Made by a program: the position numbers and the translations under genes. Source: CAWEHT01 sp963808455 (GTDB lineage Bacteria; Chloroflexota; Anaerolineae; CG2-30-64-16). From it: DNA of 24,469 nucleotides. How positions within the stretch are numbered: position 1 is the stretch's first letter; the number at the start of each line of letters is the position of its first letter. Where the stretch lies: positions 1 through 24,469 of the forward strand of contig CAWEHT010000042.1 of assembly GCA_963808455.1 (NCBI GenBank), written 5' to 3'. Below, piece by piece: positions 15,953 to 24,304 of this stretch. Below the pieces are notes generated by a model. It saw nothing but the letters and a program-made list of their open reading frames with translations, was not told where the DNA came from and made no database searches.

Positions 15953-17193
15953 TCATGCGTTGACGGTCAACGTCTTGACGGCGTTGGCGTCGAAGACGCA
16001 GAAGCCCATGACCTCGCTCAACACCAGGGCCTGCGTCTGGCGCAGCACGAAGCGCTCGATCTTGGTGATGTTGGCGCCGATCTCGTTGACCTCTTCCAGC
16101 GCCCAGCGGGTGTCCAGGCCCAAGATGATATTGGCCGCCGCGTCGGGCGTCCAGCCGATGCGCACGTCAGATTGCAGCGTGGGGTTGATGTGCGAGAAGG
16201 TGCCCAGCGTCTGCGCCTGCTGGATGAAGGAGATCGGGATGTTGGCCGTCCCCGTGTTGAGCAGGAACAGGTTCAGGGCAATGGTCGGCAGCACCAGCAC
16301 CGCCGTCAGCACGTACGGGTTGTAGAACTGGATCTTGAAGTTGAGCCAGCCCTTCAAGCTGACCGTCCCCGATGTCGCCGCCGAGTCCATGGTGCTCAGG
16401 TTGTAATTGGTGGCGCCGTTGGAGTTGCCGTCGCCAGCGATCAGCACGCCCATGGCCGCATCGACCTTGTCCATTTCGGTCTGAATAGCCATACGTGCCA
16501 CGTGCAGGGCCACGCGGTCGATGCGCTGCCGGCGCAGCATTTCATAGCTGGCCTCGAGCGCCCGGCCGTACTTGTGCAGCTTGATGATGTGGTCGGCGCC
16601 GGTCAGCGTGGCCGTGGGGATGTCCGCGCCTTCGGAGATCCTCACGCGGCGCTCGGCGCTCGCCGAATCCGTCAGGTAGTAAGCGCGGTAGGAATCCGTG
16701 TCGATGGGTGTGGTCAGCGCCACGATCTCGGCCAGCGGGATGGGCGGCGCCAGCTGCTTGACGCGCGCCGCCGCGGCGTCGGCGTAGGGGAACATCCACG
16801 ATCCCGGCGCGTTGTCGGCCGAGGTGTAGATGGCCCGCTGGTAGGGCTCGCGCGTGATCACGGACTTGCCAGTCCCGGCGCGGCGCCACTGGCGGGCGTA
16901 CCACTCCGGGATCAGCCCGCGCGTCTCCGGGTTCTCGTAGAACTTCTCATAGGTGTCGGCCCACACGCCCTGCTCGGGGATGCTGTTGATCTTCACATCA
17001 GCGCAGCGGAGCAGCCGGCTGAAGGAGTCCAGGCCGTCCTTGTACTCGTCGGACGGGTCCTGCACCTCCAGGTAGACCGACAGGTTCATGCCTTTCGAGT
17101 AGGCTTCGCGGTAGAGCGCCACCGCCGCGCCGGGCTCGCCGATGCTGCGCAGTAGCTCGCGGGGCGTGGGGTCATCGTGTCATTGGCTGCCAT
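15953..17193 (-). CDS. Phage major capsid protein (HK97-fold type)
   Basis: The native start is probably the ATG at 17193 (MAANDTMT) behind GGAGG/GGGGAG. One missing base in a C-run near 17166 moves the frame to TPRELLRSIGEPGAAVALYR, after which about 390 residues are open to the stop at 15953. Features include an N-terminal helical arm, SAERRVRISEGADIPTATLT resembling the E-loop and P-domain entry, the long spine-like helix KYGRALEASYEMLRRQRIDR, AMGVLIAGDGN, and a C-terminal strand RFVLRQTQALVLSEVMGFCV. Length (about 413) and position after protease and decoration genes agree. It assembles the icosahedral shell. Confidence rests on layout plus overall pattern. Confidence 0.8.
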
Positions 17194-17246
17194 GAATCTC
17201 TCCCCCTCCTCTGCGGAGGTTATTGAGTCAGTCCGCCGGGGGCGGG

Positions 17247-17675
17247 TTAGTCCAATTCCACCACCACCGCGGTGGTCGTGGAGGCGTCAACGATGGTGTG
17301 GGCGCACAGGCCCAGCTCGGCGGCCGTGCCGGTATTGACCTCGCGGATGTAGCCGCCGGCGCTGGAGGCGTTGACGGCGCCGACGATGCGCTTGCCCACC
17401 GTGAGGCTGGCACCGGTGCCGCCGGGCAGCGTGCAGAAGCCCAGGTTTTGCACCGTGCAGAAGCCGTCATCCGTCACCTTGACGAGCAGCCCCTCGACCT
17501 GCGTGCCATCCAGGCACAGGCCGACCGTGGCGTTGCCGGTCAGGCCCACGGCCAGGCCGACCTGCGCCGAGCCGCCGGCCAGGGTGACGTTATAGGTGAT
17601 CGACCCGTCGTACTCGAAAGTGGCGAAGTTCTCCTGCACGCCGGGCAGCATCGTGATCAAACGTGGATCGCTCAT
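17247..17675 (-). CDS. Putative capsid decoration (cement) protein, copy 2
   Basis: This 142-residue protein (MSDPRLITMLPGVQENFATF) starts at ATG 17675 with GGAG eight bases upstream. It is beta-rich with CTVQNLGFCTLPGGTGASL in the middle and ends AHTIVDASTTTAVVVELD. It is a close paralogue of the protein encoded just upstream, sharing the central 30 residues almost identically. Genes in this slot, between protease-scaffold and major capsid protein, usually encode head decoration proteins (gpD-like or DUF2190-like), which trimerise on the shell surface. The function is from context and general pattern only. Confidence 0.65.
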   Translation of the reverse strand: MSDPRLITMLPGVQENFATFEYDGSITYNVTLAGGSAQVGLAVGLTGNATVGLCLDGTQVEGLLVKVTDDGFCTVQNLGFCTLPGGTGASLTVGKRIVGAVNASSAGGYIREVNTGTAAELGLCAHTIVDASTTTAVVVELD

Positions 17676-17698
17676 AGCCTACGCTCCATTCCGCCCGC

Positions 17699-18124
17699 TC
17701 AGTCCAGCTCCACCACCACCGCGGTGGGCGTGGACGCGTCAACGATGGTGTGGGCGCACAGGCCCAGTTCGGCCGCCGTCGCCGTCGCCACCTCGCGGAT
17801 GTAGCCGGGCGCAGCCACCAGCAGCGCGCCGACGATGCGCTTGCCCACCGTGAGGCTGGCACCGGTGCCGCCGGGCAGCGTGCAGAAGCCCAGGTTTTGC
17901 ACCGTGCAGAAGCCGTCGTCGGCCACTTTCACCAGCACACCCTCGACGTTCGAGCCGTCCGTGGCCAGGCCCACGGTGGCGGCGCTCACCAGCTTGACCG
18001 CCAGGCCGATGGAGACGGAGCCGCCGGCCAGGGTCGCGTTATAGACAATCGAGGTGTCATACTCGAAAGTGGCGAAGTCTTCCTGGACTCCAGGAAGCAT
18101 GGTGATGGCACGTGGATCGGTCAT
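17699..18124 (-). CDS. Putative capsid decoration (cement) protein, copy 1
   Basis: This 141-residue protein (MTDPRAITMLPGVQEDFATF) starts at ATG 18124 behind AGGAGAAGGAA. It is the tandem paralogue of the next gene, separated by 23 bases. The two agree in the start, the VQNLGFCTLPGG core, the VGKRIVGA strand and the ending, but differ through the middle (VKLVSAATVGLATDGSNVEG against VGLTGNATVGLCLDGTQVEG). The divergence suggests the pair is kept, for instance to form a mixed decoration layer, rather than a new duplication. Same naming caveat as its partner. Confidence 0.65.
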   Translation of the reverse strand: MTDPRAITMLPGVQEDFATFEYDTSIVYNATLAGGSVSIGLAVKLVSAATVGLATDGSNVEGVLVKVADDGFCTVQNLGFCTLPGGTGASLTVGKRIVGALLVAAPGYIREVATATAAELGLCAHTIVDASTPTAVVVELD

Positions 18125-18140
18125 GGGTTCCTTCTCCTCG

Positions 18141-18235
18141 GAGAGTAGTAAGGACGGAGGAGTGAGAAGTGAGCCCCAACCAGCCGCTCGCGGCCCTGCA
18201 TGTCTTTCCTCACTTCTCTATCCTCTTTTCTCGTC
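18141..18235 (+). repeat. Palindromic repeat R6
   Basis: The arms GAGAAGTGAG (18164-18173) and CTCACTTCTC (18209-18218) flank CGCTCGCGGCCCTGCATG. It fills the gap between the decoration gene and the protease gene, and its right half is nearly identical to R4. Confidence 0.75.
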
Positions 18236-19958
18236 TTATCCCTGGTACGCGCTGGCCGGCACCACCGGCTGGCGCTTGGCTGGCGCATTGGCGTTGTCCC
18301 GCTTGCCGGTCTCGCGCGGGTCGGTGTCGTTGGTCTGGCGCGTGGTCGTGATGACGCGCCCAGTCTGGTCGCGCAGCGGGTTACCCTTCCCGTCGGTCAG
18401 CACACGCGGCGCCGGAAAGCGCGCGTCGCCCTGTTGTTTCCAGTCGTCGCGCATCTGCTTGATGGTGGTGATCGGTGCCCGCTCGAGCAGGGCCTCGTAA
18501 GCCTCGCGCCTGAAGTCCTCGCCCAGCGCCCGCACACCCTCAGCCATGGCCGCGGCGATCAGGTCCCTGCGATAGGCCAGGCCATCGGCAGCCTGCAGGC
18601 GTAGGTTTTCGGCCTCGCCGGCCAGCGTCTTGACCTGGGCGGCCTGGGCCGCCAGCTGCTCGCGCTGCGTCCGCGCCTCGGCGCGCAGGGCGTCCAGCTC
18701 GCGCAGGGCCCGGGCGTCGGGCGCCGGATCTGGCCTGGGCTCAGTTTTCGGCTCTGCGTCCCTCTGCGCCCTCTGCGGTGAGATCGGCTCAGCCGCCGTC
18801 CACACGTGCTGGGCTCCGAACAGCGTCAAGCCCATGCTGCGGTAGCGCGCCTCCAGCATGCGCGCTACCTCGGGCCGTAAGCGGCCGGCCTCGGCTTCCT
18901 GGGTGGCCTTGATGATGCCGGCGCCGGGCGTAGCGCCGTCGTAGACCGGCGAGACCTCGGCCAGGTGGGCGTTGTGCACCCAGGCGGTGGCCATCTGTTC
19001 GCCCGTCTGGTTGCCGTCGCTGTCGTAGATCGGATAGGGCACGCCGGGGATGTGCTCGCAGCCCGGATCGCGCAGCATGTCCCGGCCGCACAGGGAACAC
19101 CTGAACTGGAAGGGCTGGCCCGTGCCGTCCTCCAGCGGGTAGAAGCCGATGCTCACGTCCTTGGCGATGCCGCCGCGCACCCGCGTGATGAAGGGGTCGG
19201 TGTCGGGCAGGCCCTGCATGGTGTAGAACTCGGCCAGCGTGCGGGCCGCCCCATCGGCCAGGCCGTCGTCATGGCCTTCTTCGTACTTGCCGGTAAGGCT
19301 GGCGCCCAGGCCCAGTTGGTCGGTGCGGTGCGAGTCCTGGAGGCTCACGCCCTTCTCGGCGTCGCGGGCGAAGTTCTTCAGGCTCGAGGGATGCATGCGC
19401 GTGTAGTAGGCGTTCGACGCGGTTGTTGCTGATCTCCGCCGGGAAGAAGAACGGCGGGTGGTCGTCGAACACCTTGGGGTCCATGGCCCGCTGCCTCGCC
19501 AGCTCGTGCAGGTGCGCCACGCGCTCAGGGTGCATGTGCGGGTGGGGCAGCAGGATGCGGCCGGGGAATGCGTAGGGCGCCGCCGCGCGGCCGTCCTTGC
19601 CGTCCTCCTTGCCCTTGTTGAGCTTCTCGAAGTAGGCATCCAGCACCTTGCGGGCTTCGTCGCGCACGTCCTGCGGCAGGTCGTCGGTCTGCGGTAGGCG
19701 CGAAGCCGCGGCATGCAGCCCGGACGAACTCGCTTTCAGCTCGCCGCCGATCACGTCGGCGAAGGGCAGCTTGTAGGAGCCCTTGAGCTTCGGATCGGCG
19801 TCGTCGTGCGCCAGGAACGCCTTCGCAGCCTTGCCGGCGTCGGGATCGTCGGGCCAGCCGGCCCAGGCGAAGATGTGGTCCTGGGCCGCCTGCCCGTCCC
19901 AGGAATCGGTCTGCGCGATGGGCAGGTCACGCGCTGCCGAGCATTTCCAATCGCTCAT
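18236..19958 (-). CDS. Phage prohead protease fused to scaffold, with extra N-terminal domain (one indel)
   Basis: ATG 19958 follows AAGGGA. Residues 1-110 form the domain often found next to phage head proteases (DSWDGQAAQDHIFAWAG, then GSYKLPFADVIGGELKAS). After an indel near 19410 the protease follows: SNAYYTRMHPSSLKNFARD, His candidate in SHRTDQLGLG, Ser candidate in KDVSIGFYP, a Cys cluster CSLCGRDMLRDPGC, and the closing strand HLAEVSPVYDGATPGAG, as in HK97-type (U35/S78-like) prohead proteases. Residues from about 410 are a charged coiled coil (ALRELDALRAEARTQREQL) followed by a helical segment, the usual delta/scaffold part. Total is about 574 residues. It would cleave itself and the capsid during maturation. 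An interspersed repeat lies in frame at 18752-18781. Confidence 0.75.
18752..18781. repeat. CTCTGCGTCC-CTCTGCG-CCTCTGCGGTGA type repeat inside the protease-scaffold gene
   Basis: Three CTCTGCG units in a row ending in GGTGA match a short repeat common in intergenic regions of many environmental bacteria. Here it lies inside the linker between protease and scaffold parts and is translated SPQRAQRDAEP. Confidence 0.55.
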
Positions 19959-19991
19959 GTGGTGCTCCCTTCGGGGCGTGTGCCGCCCTTA

Positions 19992-22985
19992 TCAGGCTGG
20001 GTTCTTGTGTCCATTGTGGTTCCCGTTGCTGCCGGCGATCCCATGATGCTGCCGCTTCAGCTGCGCCTCCAACCCGTGCGCGTGGCGCGGGTCGATATCG
20101 ACGTTCTGATTGCCCGCAACTTGCGGATCGGGCGTTTCGGTCTGCGGTCGCACCGGGCGCCACGAGCCGAACTCGCGGTCTGGCATCACGCCCGCGGTCT
20201 CCTGTGGGCTGTTGGGCGGCTCGGGCACGTAACCCTCGTGCTCCGGGCCGAAGTCCTCGCCATTCACGTCTGCTCCTCCTGGCCGCTGTGTCGGCAGCCT
20301 CATGCCGCGCAATCCGCCGAACTCGCGCAGCGCATTGACGTACGGCGCAAAACGTGGCGCCAGCGGGATGTCGAAGGCGTTGCGCGGCACTTGCAGCGGG
20401 TACCACTCGTCGTGAAACGCCGGGCAATCGTTGCAGTGCTGGGCCGCCGGATCGAGCTCCCAATAGCAATTCCAGCCGCTGGGCGCTACCGCATCCGTAG
20501 CCGGCGCGTCCTCGATGCGCCACCAACAGCGGCAGTTGGCGCCGCAGGCCGATGTGCCGTCACCGGGATAGACCGGCAGCTCCGGGACGCCGCGGCTCGT
20601 GGCCCGGGCAGCCTCATAAGCCGACACAGCTGATTGCAGGTAGAGGCTTGACCGGCTGCCCAGGGCCAGCGGCGAGAAATTGCCCGCCGCGATCTGCGCG
20701 GCGTACTGCTGCAAATAGCCATACTGCGCGCTCAATAACTGCGACAGCTGCGCCTGCCAGTCCGCCGGCGGCTCGCCTGCGGCCGCCGCGGGAGCCACCG
20801 CGTTGATCCCGCCGGCGCCGAAGAGCCACTGCGCGGAGTAGGCCGCCGCGATCAGGTCCCGCATGGCCAGCAGCCACTGCGGCAGCGACGTTTTGCCCGT
20901 GGCGAGCTGCCCGGCCAGAGCCCGGCCCTCTTCGCCGGCGCCGTCCGCGAAGCGATCCCGCAGGGCGATCATGGCGGCCGCACTCAGCAGACGCCCGGTG
21001 CGGTTATTGCGCCAGGCGTGGGCGTCGGGGTCCCAGGCCCAGTCATCGGCGTTGGGAGCGGCCCGTCGCGCCTGCACCCCGCCGCTCAGCAGGCCCGCGG
21101 TGTCCGGCAGTACGCGGTCCCACATATCCAAACCCGCCTGCAGGTCGCGCTCATCGACCTCCACCGTCTGCGGCAGCGGTGGGAGCGGCTCGTCGGCGCC
21201 GTCCGGGATGATTTTCGCCACCCGCATGCCCGCGTTCAGCTCCCGCATCCTGCGCAGCGCGGCCAGGGCCCGACCCTCCTCGCCTTGCGGCTGCGGCTCC
21301 GGGTTGGTCTGCACCACGCTGCCGCCGATGTGCATGGATGGCTGGCTCTCGATCACGGCCCGCGGCGCCGGCGCGTCGGCTTTGTGGCCGACCACGTTCA
21401 TGGCGGCCTCATCCTGGCCGATGTACCCGGCGTTATACTGAGCGATGGCCGTCTCCGTCTGCAGGGCCAGCACCTGCGCATCGCGTAGCAGCTCGGCCGC
21501 CCGCAGCTCGCCGAACTGGAACGCCACGTCGGCCTGGATGCCCTGGCACTCCAGCGCCAACCGGAACTGTTTCGAGAGCAGGGTCTCGCAGGGATGCTGG
21601 ATGCTCTTGATGCCGGCGGCGTAGACCTCCCACTCGCGGTTGGCCTGCGTCTCGTTCGACGACTGCGCCAGGCCCATCAGGAGCGGCATGCTCTTGAGCG
21701 CCCGCATGGAGAGCCGCTCGAGCGCCTCGATCAGGCCGTCCACGGCGCCGATGGCCTGGGCGTCACCGTGCCCACCGGGCGGTTGACCTCGACGACGTCG
21801 GTGTGGATGTAGGCGTCGTCGGGCTGGAGGGTGGCGTACATCTTCTGGATCTCCGAGACGGCCCCGTTGATCCAATCCTTGACGGTGGCCGGCTCGGTGG
21901 CCAGGTCGGGCGGCATGGTGGCCAGCAGCTTCTCGACGTTGACGGCCAGATCGAGGCGCGGGTAGCCCTGCTGGGCCACCACACGGCGCAGATCGTGCAT
22001 CAGCCCCACCAGGAAGATGGTGGAGAAGAGCGCCGGCGAGGCCAGGGGCCGGCCGTAGGGGATGCCTGGCAGCGCATCGATGGGCGTGTAGGTGATGGTG
22101 GGCCAGTTCAGCTCCACCCAATGGCCGATCTGCCACTGGCCCAGCTGCCAGACGTAGCCCCGGATGACGTCCAGGAAGAGTTGGAAGCACGCCGAGGAGG
22201 GATCGGGCGTGGCCGAAATCCACCGGCTGATTGCGCTCGGCGCTCAACACGAGCTCGGAGAAGAAGGCGCCGCGCAGGAAGGCTGAGATGAAGAGGCGGT
22301 TGACTACCACGTCGAAAGACCCGTACAGGTCGTTGAGGTGTTGGAGGAAAGCGTCGAGGGCTGCCTCCGCGGCCTCGTCCGGTTCGCGGCCGGTAGGGCC
22401 GGCCTCGCCCTGCCCCTCGCTGCCCTTGGCCCCGCGCTTGTACGCCTTCAGCGTCCAGCCGGGGTTGCACATGCGCACGAAGTCCCACAGCGCCCGCGAG
22501 ATGTCGGGCGAGAGGTCGGCCAGCAGCTGCATCAGCCTGGAAGTCGCCAACGTGCCTAGCGTGTCGGCGTCCAGGTCCAGCATGCGCCAGGTCTCGTCGG
22601 GCGACTCGGGCGCGGTGATCACGCGCGGCACGCCGTACCAGGTGACCTCGGTGTCAACGGAGAGGCGCCCGCCGGTGATGGGCGTGCCGAAGTCGGCCGC
22701 GTAGTTGCCGCTGAAGGCGCTGGCCTGGTTGGCGACCTTGTAGTCGCCCGACTCGAAGTTCATGGGGGCAGTGGTTGCCGTGCCGCGGCCTGCCCTGGGC
22801 GTACTGGAGGAGCCTGCCCTGGGCGCAGCGAAGGGACCGGCCGGACGCGCGGGTGAGGAGGAGTTGGAACCCCGCGCGCCGGCCGCGATCGAGGAGGATG
22901 CACGGCGCAGGCGGCCCAGCAGCCCGGCCAGGCCGCGCAAGGCCCGCCGAAGCGGTCCGAGGGATGGACGCGAAGGGCCGGTCAC
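19992..22985 (-). CDS. Phage portal protein fused to a MuF-like minor head protein (two compensating indels)
   Basis: The start is probably GTG 22985, with TAGGAGG eleven bases upstream; ATG 22763 has no such site. After about 75 low-complexity residues comes a portal domain: MNFESGDYKVANQASAFSG, WDFVRMCNPGWTLKAYKRG, and then, in a second frame between about 22206 and 21780, FQLFLDVIRGYVWQLGQWQI and PIDALPGIPYGRPLASPALF. Back in the first frame follow the portal C-terminus (SMPLLMGLAQSSNETQANRE) and a disordered linker. Then comes a MuF-type region from about residue 650 (WDPDAHAWRNNRTGRLLSAA; QYGYLQQYAAQIAAGNFSPL) with Cys pairs CGANCRCWW and CYWELDP...HCNDCP at about 815-865, likely metal-binding. 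It would form the DNA-entry ring and a co-packaged head protein. No terminase gene lies upstream. Confidence 0.78.
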   Translation of the reverse strand: MTGPSRPSLGPLRRALRGLAGLLGRLRRASSSIAAGARGSNSSSPARPAGPFAAPRAGSSSTPRAGRGTATTAPMNFESGDYKVANQASAFSGNYAADFGTPITGGRLSVDTEVTWYGVPRVITAPESPDETWRMLDLDADTLGTLATSRLMQLLADLSPDISRALWDFVRMCNPGWTLKAYKRGAKGSEGQGEAGPTGREPDEAAEAALDAFLQHLNDLYGSFDVVVNRLFISAFLRGAFFSELVLSAERNQPVDFGHARSLLGVLPTLPGRHPGLRLAAGPVADRPLGGAELAHHHLHAHRCAARHPLRPAPGLAGALLHHLPGGADARSAPCGGPAGLPAPRSGRQRREAAGHHAARPGHRAGHRQGLDQRGRLGDPEDVRHPPARRRLHPHRRRRGQPPGGHGDAQAIGAVDGLIEALERLSMRALKSMPLLMGLAQSSNETQANREWEVYAAGIKSIQHPCETLLSKQFRLALECQGIQADVAFQFGELRAAELLRDAQVLALQTETAIAQYNAGYIGQDEAAMNVVGHKADAPAPRAVIESQPSMHIGGSVVQTNPEPQPQGEEGRALAALRRMRELNAGMRVAKIIPDGADEPLPPLPQTVEVDERDLQAGLDMWDRVLPDTAGLLSGGVQARRAAPNADDWAWDPDAHAWRNNRTGRLLSAAAMIALRDRFADGAGEEGRALAGQLATGKTSLPQWLLAMRDLIAAAYSAQWLFGAGGINAVAPAAAAGEPPADWQAQLSQLLSAQYGYLQQYAAQIAAGNFSPLALGSRSSLYLQSAVSAYEAARATSRGVPELPVYPGDGTSACGANCRCWWRIEDAPATDAVAPSGWNCYWELDPAAQHCNDCPAFHDEWYPLQVPRNAFDIPLAPRFAPYVNALREFGGLRGMRLPTQRPGGADVNGEDFGPEHEGYVPEPPNSPQETAGVMPDREFGSWRPVRPQTETPDPQVAGNQNVDIDPRHAHGLEAQLKRQHHGIAGSNGNHNGHKNPA

Positions 22986-23000
22986 GCTATCACTATCCTC

Positions 23001-23210
23001 CTAAGTGGTGCATCCGGGAAGTTCATGCCACCAGGGCGGCCCGCCGGCGCCGGGAGCACGGCGCTGAAGCAACCGCGCTCAGTAGACCAGGCCCCCGCAG
23101 GGGCTGGCCTCGTGGCTCGGCATCAGCCCGCCGCAGCGGGCTTCGTTTTCTCAGCCCGAGCCCTTCAGGGTCGGGCTAGTGACACCGCGAACTTAGCGGA
23201 TGAACCCCTT
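23001..23210. repeat. Hairpin-array repeat, unit C, with both terminal inverted repeats
   Basis: The left end CTAAGTGGTGCATCCGGGAA (23001-23020) is inverted at 23189-23210 (complement AAGGGGTTCATCCGCTAAG). Inside are hairpins GGGCGGCCCGCC, AGCCCGC-CGCA-GCGGGCT and CCCGAGCCC-TTCA-GGGTCGGG. It is the complete version of unit B at 4464. Its left edge touches the ribosome-binding site of the portal gene (complement of 22997-23003). Confidence 0.78.
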
Positions 23211-23337
23211 GGCATTGGCTTCTCTTCCTAATGTAGCACGTATGTTCTATCTGGACAAGTAGCAGATTTGCTGCATAGCGGGCCAGATCGCTGCCCGGCC
23301 CTGCCACGGGCAATTTTCGCCTTGAGATATTTTCCGC

Positions 23338-23343
23338 TATAAT
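23338..23343 (+). promoter_or_regulatory. Probable -10 box of the aldo/keto reductase promoter
   Basis: A perfect TATAAT lies 55 bases before the ATG in a locally AT-rich stretch. A -35 at the right spacing (TTCGCC region) is weak; TTGAGA at 23322-23327 is too close. Confidence 0.5.
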
Positions 23344-23397
23344 TAGGGCACTATTCATACATCGAGGCAAGCTCGAAGACCCCTTGGGAGGTACCGC

Positions 23398-23985
23398 ATG
23401 GAATATCGTCGGTTAGGCAAGGCAGGGCTGCAGCTCAGCGAGCTTAGCCTGGGCGCCTGGGTCACGTATGGTGGCCAGGTAGGCCAGGAGGTGGCCGAGG
23501 AGTGCATGGCCGTCGCCTACGAGGCCGGGGTGAATTTCTTTGACAACGCCGAGTCATACGCCGGCGGCAACGCCGAGATCGTCATGGGCAATGTGATCAA
23601 GAAGCTTGGCTGGCGGCGCGAGGACCTGGTGGTGTTGACCAAGGTCTTTTGGGGAGGCCACGGGCGCGGGCCCAACGACCGCGGCCTATCTCACAAGCAC
23701 CTCATCGAGGGTTTCCACAACTCGCTGCGCCGGCTGCAGATGGACTACGTGGACCTGATCTTCTGCCACCGGCCCGATCCGAACACGCCGATCGAGGAGA
23801 CGGTGCGGGCGATGGATATCCTGATCAAGCAGGGCAAGGCGTTTTACTGGGGCACCTCGGAGTGGAGCGCCGCCGACATCATGCGGGCGGACGGCATTGC
23901 CCGCCAGTACGGGCTGACGCCCCCCTCGATGGAGCAGCCGCAGTACAACCAGCAATACGTAGACTGTACCGAGGAGATGCAGCGG
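23398..23985 (+). pseudogene. Aldo/keto reductase (Kv-beta-like group), 3' part missing
   Basis: The ATG has GGGAGG six bases upstream. About 195 codons encode a clear AKR: MEYRRLGKAGLQLSELSLGA, the catalytic Asp and Tyr in FFDNAESYAGGNAE, the Lys in VVLTKVFWGG, IFCHRPDPNTPIEETVRAMD, and WGTSEWSAADI. RLQMDYVDLIFCHRPDPNTP and GLSHKHLIEG point to the potassium-channel-beta-subunit-like branch. These are NAD(P)H-dependent oxidoreductases of about 320-330 residues; the barrel is cut after MEQPQYNQQYVDCTEEMQ. The frame then runs on to a stop at 24165 through sequence belonging to another gene on the opposite strand. The fragment lacks the cofactor-clamping C-terminal strands and cannot be functional. 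Confidence 0.88.
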
Positions 23986-24007
23986 CAGCGCGGTGGGGCG
24001 GGTGGCC

Positions 24008-24275
24008 GCAGCTTTAGAGGCGCTGCAAAGGCTGCCATCCTCTTTGGGCAGGCAGTGCCAGTATTCGTCGGCTTCTTTGACGGACATGTTGCAGGAGTTG
24101 CTCATAGAGATCAGCTGGAAAGGGCAATGGTTGGCGGGCCGGCCAGGCAATTTGATGTGTACTGAATGGACGTTGACCAGCGCCATGCCGCCATGGGCTG
24201 CAATCCAATCCAGTTTCTTCAGCCAGATTTCCGGGGTTGGCTCGGCAAAGAGGAGCAATACGTACGAACGAAGGA
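24008..24275 (-). pseudogene. Polysaccharide deacetylase-like C-terminal fragment
   Basis: On the minus strand the sequence reads YVLLLFAEPTPEIWLKKLDW and IAAHGGMALVNVHSVHIK, then in a second frame FPADLYEQLLQHV, and back again EADEYWHCLPKED. This order (a TPEIW-helix, an Asp-Trp-Ile, Gly-Gly-x-Ala-Leu strand ending in His, a YEQLL helix and YWHxLP near the end) matches the C-terminal part of NodB-type polysaccharide deacetylases. Two compensating indels are needed. Both ends are cut, so only about 85 residues remain. It is oriented against the reductase fragment. Confidence 0.6.
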
Positions 24276-24304
24276 CGTAGATAAAGACTGCCGCGGCGGT
24301 CGGC

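Noticed and set aside
11168..18235. CRISPR-like or phage attachment-site interpretation of R1-R6
   Set aside because: The copies are kilobases apart, variable in length and internally palindromic, and one is inverted. They are interspersed repeats, not an array, and they do not flank the phage block as att sites would.
10716..22985. Gene transfer agent or encapsulin-type compartment
   Set aside because: A GTA would be expected to keep terminase and a full tail module, and nothing resembles an encapsulin cargo system. The data support only a partial siphovirus-like block.
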